Source of the DNA: Echinometra lucunter
Taxonomy: Eukaryota; Echinodermata; Echinoidea; Camarodonta; Echinometridae
Assembly: GCA_029962745.1 (NCBI GenBank)
Contig: CM057164.1
Location: forward strand, 27,616,175-27,680,174
Direction: 5' to 3'
DNA: 64,000 nt
Under the pieces are notes generated by a model that worked only from the letters and a program-made list of their open reading frames with translations, did not search any database and was not told where the DNA came from. The position numbers and the translations under genes were made by a program. Below, in pieces: positions 1 through 10,900 of the stretch (positions are counted from its first letter, which is position 1; each line of letters starts with the position of its first letter).

Positions 1-321
1 CGAGGGTCGGTTGCACAGAATACACATAAGGAGTACGCATGCGCGTATGACTCACCTTACCGTACTGTGTATATTGGCGTATCACGCGGCAGGAGGCACG
101 TAACGGCATTTTCAAATTCAAGCAAAGTGGTCCTCTTAGTGATTGTCTCGTGAGACGAAGGATAATAAAATCGCCGTTTGCGTCTAACTTACACTTTTTC
201 ATTCCAAATTATGGTTGGTTTCAGGGTTTTTGAGTAAAAATACAAGAACTCATACACATATTTCATCCTAGTTTGAGAATTTTTTAAATCAGCTACTCAC
301 AAAGTTAGCCAGTGCCTTTAA
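1..321 (-). repeat. TTAA-ended dispersed element, copy 1 (cut by window edge)
   Basis: This stretch is the near-identical reverse complement of the left two thirds of 47010-47504. It ends in an inverted-repeat end (GTTAGCCAGTGCCTTTAA) at TTAA 318-321, matching both ends of the full copy. It lies upstream of POP1, so it may overlap the promoter or first noncoding exon. The family is unnamed here; TTAA ends suggest a piggyBac-type nonautonomous element. Confidence 0.7.
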
Positions 322-1640
322 ACTTACTCTTGCCAGTCTTGGCATTCTTGCCAGTTCGCTTACATGTACTTCAGCAGCAACCTTTTCAAAGATGGTGCCA
401 GTAAAAAAACACATCATTCGATCGTTCCTGCATAGTGTGAGTGGATTAGCAGATTAGCTCATGTATTACGTTGACTACTTAATTCTCAAGTTTCCAATTC
501 CGTACCTAAGTTAGCTAGTAGTAGAGCGCCCGTCATTTGACCTGTGCCGTGATTCGACCTATTTTCACTATATCACAATTCTATTACCACAACACACACA
601 TGTACAAAGTTGAATGCAAGTCCCCACTGGCCTTCATTCAACAGCAAGGTGAGCAGTGACGGGCCCTGCAACTTCGCGATGGACAACCGTGTATGGTGCG
701 GCGCATTTTACCGGCCCTCATACATGTTACATTGTATGCGTGGTGCGCCTGGTTGAATGATTATGGGGGCATATCGAATTACGGGCGTGAAACATATTCA
801 TATATTTCCATATTTTCTAAAACTGTGTGATGTATTTGAAAAAATGACATTGTGATAAAAATAGTTTGGTATATTTGACATGAATTTATGTAGAAATGAT
901 TTTTATGAAAAGTAAGTTTAGCAGCATAAATATTGCAGGAAAGCTTAAGCGGTTGAATCACGGGCAGCTTACTCTAGTAGTAGTGAAACTTAAAAAGACC
1001 ACCCGGTTCCAGTAATCAAACTGCAAAATGTGAAGTGAAAAGTGAAATCGTCATGAACTGATGAAGTGCAGCTTATTTTCTTGCTTCCTTGTGTTGATAA
1101 TGAACATGACCCCTGACGACGGTAATTAGTCATTATTCTAACCTTGTTGTATTTGTGTGAGAGCATGAGTGGCGCTTTGTAGAACTTGTTTTACTTGTTA
1201 TACTTGGTTTCATTCATAATCATAGTAAAAGAATTAAATTTCAAAAGAAGACAAGTCAAGAATTCGAAATTGAGAAAAAACATTCTATTGCTTGCATTCT
1301 TTGCTTAGTGATAATTGTTGATATAAAAGATACATGTTACCAGAGGATGATCAAGATGACCAAAGAAAATAAATTCTGAGCAAAAACAAAATATAATTAG
1401 TGGCAAACTGACAACCACTGCTAAGTGATACATGTATCTGTTTTTGTTGCTGTCGTATGAAAACTTAATGGAGATGAGGTGAAGTAGACATGTAACCTGC
1501 AACATCATGAACCTGCAATAACATGATTGAGAAGAAAATAGGAAATAAGCATTCCTTTCCATGTAATGTCTGTACTCTTCGAGATGAACTACCTCTAATC
1601 ACTTGTTTTCTACTTTGTGATCTTCCCTGCCATCTTACAG
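322..1640. other. POP1 upstream region, no gene seen
   Basis: No convincing coding exon was found. A splice acceptor (pyrimidine-rich tract, then TTACAG ending at 1640) implies that a noncoding first exon of POP1 lies upstream, within this stretch or beyond the window. A possible donor (GCAAG then GTGAGC) occurs near 650, but nothing else identifies that exon. Small ORFs here have no recognisable content. Confidence 0.45.
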
Positions 1641-1650
1641 ACTGTGACAA

Positions 1651-1701
1651 ATGAAAGACAGAGAGCTATTACTTGATGACAGTTCAGCATGGCTTCAGTA
1701 A
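1651..1701 (+). other. Overlapping uORF in the POP1 leader
   Basis: An ATG at 1651, 10 nt into the exon carrying the POP1 start, opens a 16-codon frame. Its TAA (1699-1701) lies 10 nt past the POP1 ATG at 1689, in another frame. Ribosomes starting there would bypass the main ATG, so it could damp POP1 translation. Translation of the uORF is inferred. Confidence 0.45.
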
Positions 1702-1752
1702 GTCAGACATCAACCAGCCAAACGGGCCCTCAAATGGATATGAATCCAAGAG
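1689..1752 (+). CDS. POP1: POP1 coding exon 1
   Basis: Encodes residues 1-21 plus one base, starting [13 protein letters not shown]. The exon itself begins at about 1641 after TTACAG. The donor is AGAG then GTAAGA. This ATG was chosen because it is in frame with the conserved N-terminal domain in the next exon. Confidence 0.85.
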
Positions 1753-1866
1753 GTAAGAAGTATTTTTCATTTTTCCTGTGCAAAATGGTGGACTCTCTAG
1801 CCCATTTTGTCTTCATTCTGTTTTGCCGTCATTCTGTAATATTTTTCTTCTGTCTATAGCTTTCTT

Positions 1867-1905
<39 letters not shown>

Positions 1906-4900
1906 ATCTGTCTTTCTTTCTTTCTTTCTTTCTTTCTTTTTTCTTTCTTTCTTTCTTTCTTGTATTTTTCTTCCTATCTGTCTTTCCAATGGCTGCTTCT
2001 TTCCTTTATATCTCTCTATCTTTTCTTTTATATAAATTGAAAAAATTGAAAGCCTATTCCCTTGTGATTGTATTCTACAGCAATCAACGTGGGTGCCTTC
2101 TCAGTAGCCCGAGCTGATGAGATAAACACAATGATGCGATCAATCTCAACAATGGGTTCAGTTCAGAGGACGTTCCAGAAGTTACCTCGTCATATGCAAC
2201 GACGTGCCATGAGTCACAATATCCGGAGGATGCCTCGAAGGCTGAGGGAGGCTGCCAAGATTGAGGTAAAAGACTCCTGATCATTCTAATGAAGGTGTGA
2301 CACATAAATGTAACAGTAGAGGATCTCAAAATGACCACTAGTTTTGCAGAAAATGAGTAGATATATGCAGTAATCCCCCCATTGCCGGTTATACGATGAA
2401 CAGAAAGAAAGAGGTCTTAAAGATCATTAATCCAGGCACCAGTACCACCACCACGTTTACAAACATGCGCAGAAAATTATATTTCATCAAAGCTTTCAGT
2501 CACAGTGCATGAAATATTGTCTCTTGGTACCTTATTTCACAATTTGTAAAAAAAATGGAATATTGAAAAGAACTTTAAGGTTCTCCTTATCCAAAAGTTA
2601 CCAATTATTATTTTATTCAGTATCAAACTGGAGACTGTAAAATGCTTATGGCAAGGAGAGGGGTGAAGTAGTTGATACATTACAAACTATTGAAGCACTC
2701 CTATTGAGAGAACTTTTTCATTCATCGTTTTGATGATGAATTGCAGGCAGAGAAAAATCCACAGAAGAAACCAAAATCAGATGCTGCTGGTCCTACCAAG
2801 AAGTCACGTCGCCATCGAAGACGACCTGGCAATCTTCGCGAAGAGTATGCAAAGCGGCAAAAGAAGAATCGCTGGCTTGAGACACACATCTGGCATGCAA
2901 AGCGATTCAAGATGGTGGAACGTTGGGGTTGGAAGATTCCTCTTCATCCGTCAGATAAGAGTGCTAGAGCTGCATACAGGTAAAATACTGTGACAGAGAA
3001 TGCTTCCTTTTCTTTCATGTCTTGACTGTCCTCCTTGATAACTTATTTTTGCATTGGATGAGAAGTGGGACATCATGAATTGTCACTTTCTACAGTTCAC
3101 TTTAATTTGATTTACACATGGCATTTTAATATTCAGCTGTGTAAGTTATTGCATTAAAGTGTAGAAGTCACCAAAGGACATTTGCTGTGTATGTTGATAA
3201 TTCACTGTCTCCCTACTGCATTGAAAGCATGGGCTTCAAATATTACATGTACCAAAAGATATTGCTATTTGTGAGTTCACATATATTCTCAGAATCAAAA
3301 GAAGGACTAGTAGGTGGACTAGTAGGTAGACGGGTCGATGTACATGTGTCTACAAGCTTCCCCGTCTTGAGGTGTTATGGAATAGAAAAGACATGCAATT
3401 CTATGTTTTTTTGTTTTGTGTTATCCTTTATTTTCTATGAATTCCTTAAGCTTAACATTGACCCTTAGAATGCCAGATAAAGTTTTTTTGGTTATTCCAT
3501 GGGATTGGTACAATTTGACAATTGCCAATATAAGTTACCGGTAAGTGTAAGTCCTTTTTTTTCCTGTTAAAAAAACAACCCCAGTTTTCTCTCACTTTGA
3601 TGTTCTTGTATGCTTCTTGGCATATTCATTTTCTCTCTCAGGCTTTTAAGTTTGTCCTCCTCATTATTGTTATTGGTAGTGTGTAATATTATTTTTGTTA
3701 TTTTTTCAGAGCGACAGCCAGGCATTGTGTGATGAGTGATATCTCCTATAATCAGGTCATTGAGGTTCAAGGATCGGAGGATAACATCCTGTCAGCCATG
3801 AAGCATTTGACAAGCCCACAAGTTGGCAAGTCAAATTTTGAAACACATCTTTTTTTTGCAGTTTGTAGTACATGTATTTATGTAATTTTCATTAGTAGTA
3901 AGCGCTTTGGGCCCTACAGGAAAAGCGAGGTATAAGTAATATTAACAGTAATTTTGGAAGTGAATGTGTTGTAATTTGCTTGGAAAACAGTTGCATCCAC
4001 TTCATAGTGATGTGCATCCCTTCTGTGAATTACTGGCTTTAAATAATTAATAATTTACCATTGCAAAAACGCAAAAAAATTTGAGGAAAAACTAATATAT
4101 TTTAAAAAGAAATAATTTCAGTGATTGCATATAGTGTACTTATATGATAAGAAGTATGTTGCAATGGAGTACACTATAGATGTTGTACATGTAGTTTATT
4201 CGTTTGTATGAATGAAAGAAGTACAACCTCCACTTTTTATGGCAGGACTTGCAACCTACATTCAAAGAGTTGAAAATTTAAGTAAAGGAACATTTTTCTT
4301 TGTTTAACAGGTCTAACGATGGCTTCCAAAGCTTTTCTATCTGGTACCAGACATGGTGAAGTGATCTTGTATCATAAGGATACCTATCCCTATAGAATCA
4401 TAGGTCCGGTGGACTACCTCTGGCAGTGTACACTTCCTGTCTCACCTCTGGCAGAAGCTGAAAGTCGGGTAGGAAATTGCAGTTTTTTATGAAAGGGGAG
4501 AAGAAAAAAGCATGAAGAGCAAATTTTGGTGAATTGCCACTTGGTGTAATCCCACTTTGTCTAATGCCTGTTTGGTCTAATTGCCACTTCACCCATTTAT
4601 CATTTCGTCAAATTTCCAGTTAGGCTATGTCCATTTCATCTAATACCCACTTGGTCTAAACCACTTAGTCTATCTGATTAGTCGGATTGGTAATTGACCA
4701 AATGCTCATGAGATGAAATGGGGAAAACTAAGTAGATGAAGTGGCAATTAGACCATTTGATCAATAGACAAATTACAATTAGCCCAAGTGGGTATAGACC
4801 AAGTGATGATTGGACCAAACTGCAATTAGACCAACTTGTATCAGACCAATTCAAGTGGCTATAAACCCAAAATTCCCCTGGCAAAGATAAAACTGTAAAT

Positions 4901-7900
4901 GCACACTTCCATCTTGCAAATATTCAGGAATGATAAATTTTTCATTATTCTCAATAAGAACTTGAACTGAAGCTTTTCCAGACTTACGGTTATTGGATCG
5001 TCATACTGCATAACTTTTGCACTTCACCCTTATTTTGCATTTCTTTCATCCTTCATTAAATTTGACTTATAATAAGATTGCCATGTAAGCTTTCATCTAT
5101 CATAGTAATGTGATGGAACTACATGAAGGTATGTTTTTTGGTCTATTTATTGTAAGTTGTAGAACAATTACAAATTCATAAAACAATATGACTGCTTGTT
5201 TCTTGTTGAATAACCTCAGAAAAGACAGAGGACGAATGTCAGTGGAGATGAGGATCAAGTTAGAGATGGAAGGAAACTGTGGATATGGGTCCATCCTTCT
5301 TGCTGGAAAGAAGTCTTGGATGAAGTTCAGGCAGTGTGTTCTGAGTACAGTGGTGAGTATTACTAGCCATGAAGGCATCTCCAGTAGCCTATGATACCTG
5401 TTGCGGTTATTGTCTGTTAGAGTCTGTAAGCATGAAATGATTTAGTGCTATAATTAAAGTTGAAGCCTGTGAGAACTCTTCATCAACTGGAAAAGCAAAT
5501 TGAAGAATTGTGTGAAAAAATATACAATCGTGTTTGTAGTCTATGCAATCAAAAAACATTTTGAGGATGAGATGCCATTTTTTTACCCTGGGTTTTACCT
5601 GTAAAGACCTTTTCTTCTGTTCTACACATAAAAATATGTGCAATCTGTGTTTTCTGTAGCATAGTGAATAGTGATGGTGGTACAAGAGAGCACATGTATT
5701 ATTTTGATCATCTTGCAGTGTCAGTAATACCCCTAGAAGATGAGCTCCTACGATTCCGTCTCCAAGGCCCGCTAGCCCATCCCATCGTCATAGATGCCCT
5801 TCAGGTTGCCATGGTAACACTGTGTAATAATAGGATGCTGGATGAACAAGATGGAGGAAACAAGGCATCATACTGGTGGGAGGAATATTACAAGGTTAGC
5901 AAACTTTATTACCAGAATGCATGTTCCCCAAATGGAGATACTTTATCTGAAGACAAAATGTGCTTATTACTATAGTCAGATGGGGAAAAAGTGTGCATTC
6001 TTTTTTCTATATATTTTTAAAGAAATTGATATCAAAGATAATTTATTACCATTTTCATTTATGTGCATCATGCAAGAGGTAATATCCATGCGAATATGAA
6101 AAGGTACCACGAAGGTGTCTAACTTGTGAAAGGAAATAAGGATAATTACATGATATGGTTGTGGTATCTGTGTGATAAGGTCCTGGGTTCAATTCCTGGG
6201 AGGAGCCTAAAAAGATTCAAGTGTTCAGCTCCTGGCTGGTTGCAACCTGAAGACATAGTTTACTACATACTATTTACTTACTTACTTACTTTCAGGGTTA
6301 TTGCCCAACACCCTAAAATGGGCCAAACAAGCAGGGGAGGGTGCACTGATGTTTGTTTCACAAGGTCATTTGTTAATAGATGTCATAAGCATGTTAAAAT
6401 GTAAAATGCCTGATAAGAGCATGCCAAGCTCCATGATAATAGCCGCTTTAAAATACTTTTCATCAAACGAACAAACAAACAAAGAAACAAAAAATCCACA
6501 GGTTTCATTATTTTGAAGATTCACATACATTCAATAACCTCTAGTGCAATGCAGATCAACATTTTTTTCTGAAAAGAACAGCCTTGTCAATGATTCTTTG
6601 TGTGTGTGTGTGTGTGTCTTCAATTTGCATGCAATAATCTTTCATTTGTGAACTTAAATGCCAGTTTTTATTTGTGGAGGGAAAAGTTAGTAGTCTTATT
6701 GATCATTTGAATCATCCAAACCATTTAGTGCCTTGTACTGGCTTTTTCAGCATAATGATCTGAAAGGTTTAGGATGTATGAAACTTATCAAGAAGTTGCT
6801 GATAGTGGAGCAAGCACTTTTTTCAAAAACCTTTCTGGGCTAGTGGATTAGACTAGTTTTCATGAATACCATGTTACGTAACAAGAGATGACAGAAACAA
6901 AATACAAGCACAGCACTGGCCAGGTTCTCTTGAAAACTATAATCCATCTATTCACAAGCAATGAAAAAGCAGGAAGTTCTTTGTGTACTTCCCTAACCTT
7001 TATGCTGTATGCTGTGATGTAGGTAAAACTGTATGCTCAGACATACTAATGTCTAATAGTTATGTAGAAGTTTGTATGGTTCAATTTATGATAATATATC
7101 TTTTATGCAAATTTATTGGCCACATTTACAATAATAAATATATGTTTGGTAGAGATTATTGCATTTGAAATGAAACAGGTAAGCTTTCATATTCTTGCCT
7201 ACTATGGCACCATTGCTTGACTGTGCCAAGGTACATATTAGAGCCTTGAAAATGTTTTCAACTAGTTAGTGAAATATAAGGTAGATGCTAATACTAATGT
7301 GTGTAATGTGAACCACTTTGCATGTAAATTAAATTTTACTAGCCAATACTTCGTGAAATGTTCAGTACAATACATATTAAATTATTCTCTTTAGGTTTTA
7401 GCATTTCTCTGCGACAGTGTGTAATGCATTTTCAAGCGAACTGTAGTTGAATCAGACTTTTTATTTGGCAACAAAATGATCGACGTATTAACTGTAAAAG
7501 TTAAAACGATTAAACTGGACTTACTTTGAATATTAAGCTGCGACTTGCTGACTTCACATCTTCTCCAGTACGCTTCATCAGGCTGACTGGTCTTTGGTGG
7601 CAAGTGGTTGTTAACTTGTGATGGGGTCAAGGAAATGTTGCAAGCTAAATAATCAAAGCTGACTTATTTTAACTTTTAAATTCACTATCTACTGCCTGGA
7701 TGATTGAGAACATTCATTAGATGCAATGATAACTAGGCCATTGTATAATTTCTCAAAGTAGTATTGTAGGATAGATGAGAGAGATACATGTATTTTTCTC
7801 CCATCCCCTTTTTACAGGATGCAACACACCTTCAGACTTACAATCAACAGCTGGACACTTGGACAGGATTCAAGGAGCTGCAGTCCTCATCAGAAGTACC

Positions 7901-10900
7901 TACCAATGCTGTGGTGTCATTGATTGTACGAGATCCTCGTGTTCTATTGCCAAAGAAGAGATCCAAAATGATGGTAGATCCAGATAGTCTTACAGGTGCA
8001 GAAGCATTTCCCCTCATCACACTATGAACATGGCGGACAAAGAAAGCGGACAAAATAAACAACCTCTCATTCTACCCTTCACAATGGTTCTGGTAGTCAA
8101 AAGAACATCCCTTCACAGCTATTATGTTTAATCTTGTAGTTCCAGGTGAATATGCATGTGACACCTGTTCCACATATTTCAGACAATAGCAGTGAAGGGA
8201 TGTTCTTTTGACTACCAGAACCATTGTGAAGGGTAGAATGAGGGGTTGTTTATTTTGTCCGCTTTCTTTGTCCGTCATGTTCATAGTGTCATCTTCTGGT
8301 TAGAATAATGATGATGTGTATATGATAACCATGTTTTGGGTTGATAGATTTTTTTGAAAATTTTCTTTTCTGTGTGTTCTTTTCTGTGTTTTCTCACAGC
8401 TACTAATTGGGAGCAAGTAATCTGCATATTTAAATGAAATACATTCCTATCTGAGGGACTTTAATGTTTTTATTTTTTTAAATTTTATTACTAGTAATAC
8501 CTTTACACCAAAGGGCACTAGCTTATCATCTTGGTTTCAAATGCTGCACCAGACAGATACTCCTATTGAGTCATCATGCCTTCTCAACACCTGTAGATTT
8601 GAATATGAACAGTCATAAACCTTTGTTCCATATCAGTTTACAAGTTGTTTGGAATTTCACTCTCTCTGTAAAGTTGTTGTTATTTTTTTTATGAAATACA
8701 TTCCTATCTGAGGGACTGTAATGTTTTTTTTTGTTATTACTAGTAATACCTTTATACCAAAGGGCACTAGCTTATCATCTTGGTTTCAAATGCTGCACTA
8801 CTGATTATTGATGGAACAATAATCAGTAGTATGACTACTTGGCTTTACTTTTTTTCATTAATGAATATTCAGCCACAGCGTAGGACCCCAATTAAATCCT
8901 CGGAAACACATAAAAGCTTTTGAATTCGTAACGGCTACCAAACGCCTCGCTGAGAGAGGATCAGTGAATCCTCGAAAATACAACCTCTCGTATCTCCCTT
9001 ATTTTGGCACCGAAATTCATACAAATTTCAGATTACATGTACATCAGAAATGATGATATTATTCTTCATTTTCATTTTCTCTGAAATCGGTTGGGTGTTT
9101 TTTGAAATACAAGTATTTTTCAGTTTCAGAGGACTGTGGGAAGAGGTGTTGATTTTTTTCCCGACACGACCGTAGGAGAACATGAATATGCAAACAATTG
9201 ACATGTCACTAGACTTCAGTGTCCAGGCTAACACCCGTGCCTTTTCATGCTTGCGCAATGAGTAGTTTTCTGTATTTCTACCTTCAAAAATCACGGTTTC
9301 CATGTGAAACAACTGTAAGCTGCAACTACTGCGCATGCGCTTTTCCGACTTTTTCCATGATGAGCTAAGTCGAGCGCATTATGTCATGCACCGCTGTCTG
9401 TACTGTACGCGGCCGTACCGTCGATGGAATACTAGCAGCCCAGCAAGCAGCAAGTTTTTCGCTGTTTATGCGAGGCCAAAATAATGTATGCACATAATTT
9501 TCTTCCACATTTCCTTTCTGTAAAACTGTTCATTATTTTTTAACTGTGACATGCTTCGTTCTGTGTTTTTGGAGCTATTGATTTCAGATAGAACTTCCTA
9601 GAAGTGCACAGGTCTCGTACTGTTTGCACCTATAGTTCAGTTCGCTTCACACAGTCACACTGGGCAGTACATTGCGAATGACGACATAGGCATGCATGAA
9701 CCGTAGTACATAGGACTGCAGGAGATGAATCTTGAAGGGTTCTTGAATGATATTGCCTTGGATTTTTTCCTGACATAACCGTTAAACAATATATTTTGAA
9801 AAGATATTTGGAGGGGAATTTTTGTATACTTTGTTCATATATGCAAGCTTCGATCTTGGGCAACAACAGAAAATATGAAAAATAACGGAACTTTTGCTGA
9901 CTAAAAAAAAAAAAAAAGAGGCATCTCATTTCACTAATTTTTCGTATATTAAAACATGACACTGCTATAAATAGTTATAGTGACGTGAACAGCTCTTATT
10001 CTTTAATTTGAAGTTTGATTCCTTTCATTTGGTGATTCTAAGGCGACATTTTACAGTTTAGCCAAGACTCCCCTGTAGCGGTAAACAAATTGTTTATTTC
10101 ATGCAAATTAGGCAGGATGGAGCGAAAGCTTTGGGCAGTTAATTGGGGTCCTGCGCTGTGGCTGTATTTGGACTTAAAGAAGTATTATGACAATTTATGT
10201 TGATAATTGTAGATCACTTCTTTTTTAGTTCATTATACATTTTATCAATATTTTGGTGCACTAAGTTTGTAGTTCGATAGAGTTTACATGCTCTAGGTAT
10301 ATTTGTTGCTCAGGCAGTAGTAAAATTTTGCGATCTACATGTATGATTTTTCTCTCTGTTTCTGCAGATGAACCCTCCAATAAAAGAGCTCACAAGCATC
10401 CTCCTGGGATAAGTATCTCTCCTCTCTGGTCCTCAGCAGTGAGAAAGTCTGTAGCGGTAGAGCAATGTCCCAACCACGAACTGAACGAGCTTAGGTCAAA
10501 GCTCCTGGTACCAGGAACCGATCTGAACCTGGGTCGATCTGAGTCCCGCATCCCGGTCCTGATCCTACACCGTCCAGGGATCAGGTCATGCATTGGTAAT
10601 GAAGGGAATGAAAGTACAGGAATGCTGGGTTATGGTGGAGGATGGGATCTTGTATTACCAAGGCAATGGGGGATGCCTTTCTGGATGGGGTTGATCTACA
10701 GAGGAGCAAGGGCTTGTGGGCTCCGTGAAGCCGGGAAAGTGGCCCTCCATTGCAGCGTACCCCGGTTCCCATACGACTTCCCTGATTCAAAGGCAGGTCG
10801 TGACATCGGGAAGTCCATTGCTGATGACCTGGAGCAGACCTTCCTTAAGAAGCCTCCAGCGAAGAGATCCAATCATGCCAAACTTGGAATAGCAGCTCCT

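Noticed and set aside
5188..5394. ORF in a second frame across POP1 exon 6
   Set aside because: The other frame encodes the conserved [16 protein letters not shown] motif; this one is a shadow.
10328..10367. An in-frame ATG upstream of POP1 exon 9 that would give a 606-aa protein
   Set aside because: The stretch is the intron's pyrimidine tract and acceptor (TTTCTGCAG). The exon joins in phase to 7995, and the upstream exons are clearly POP1.
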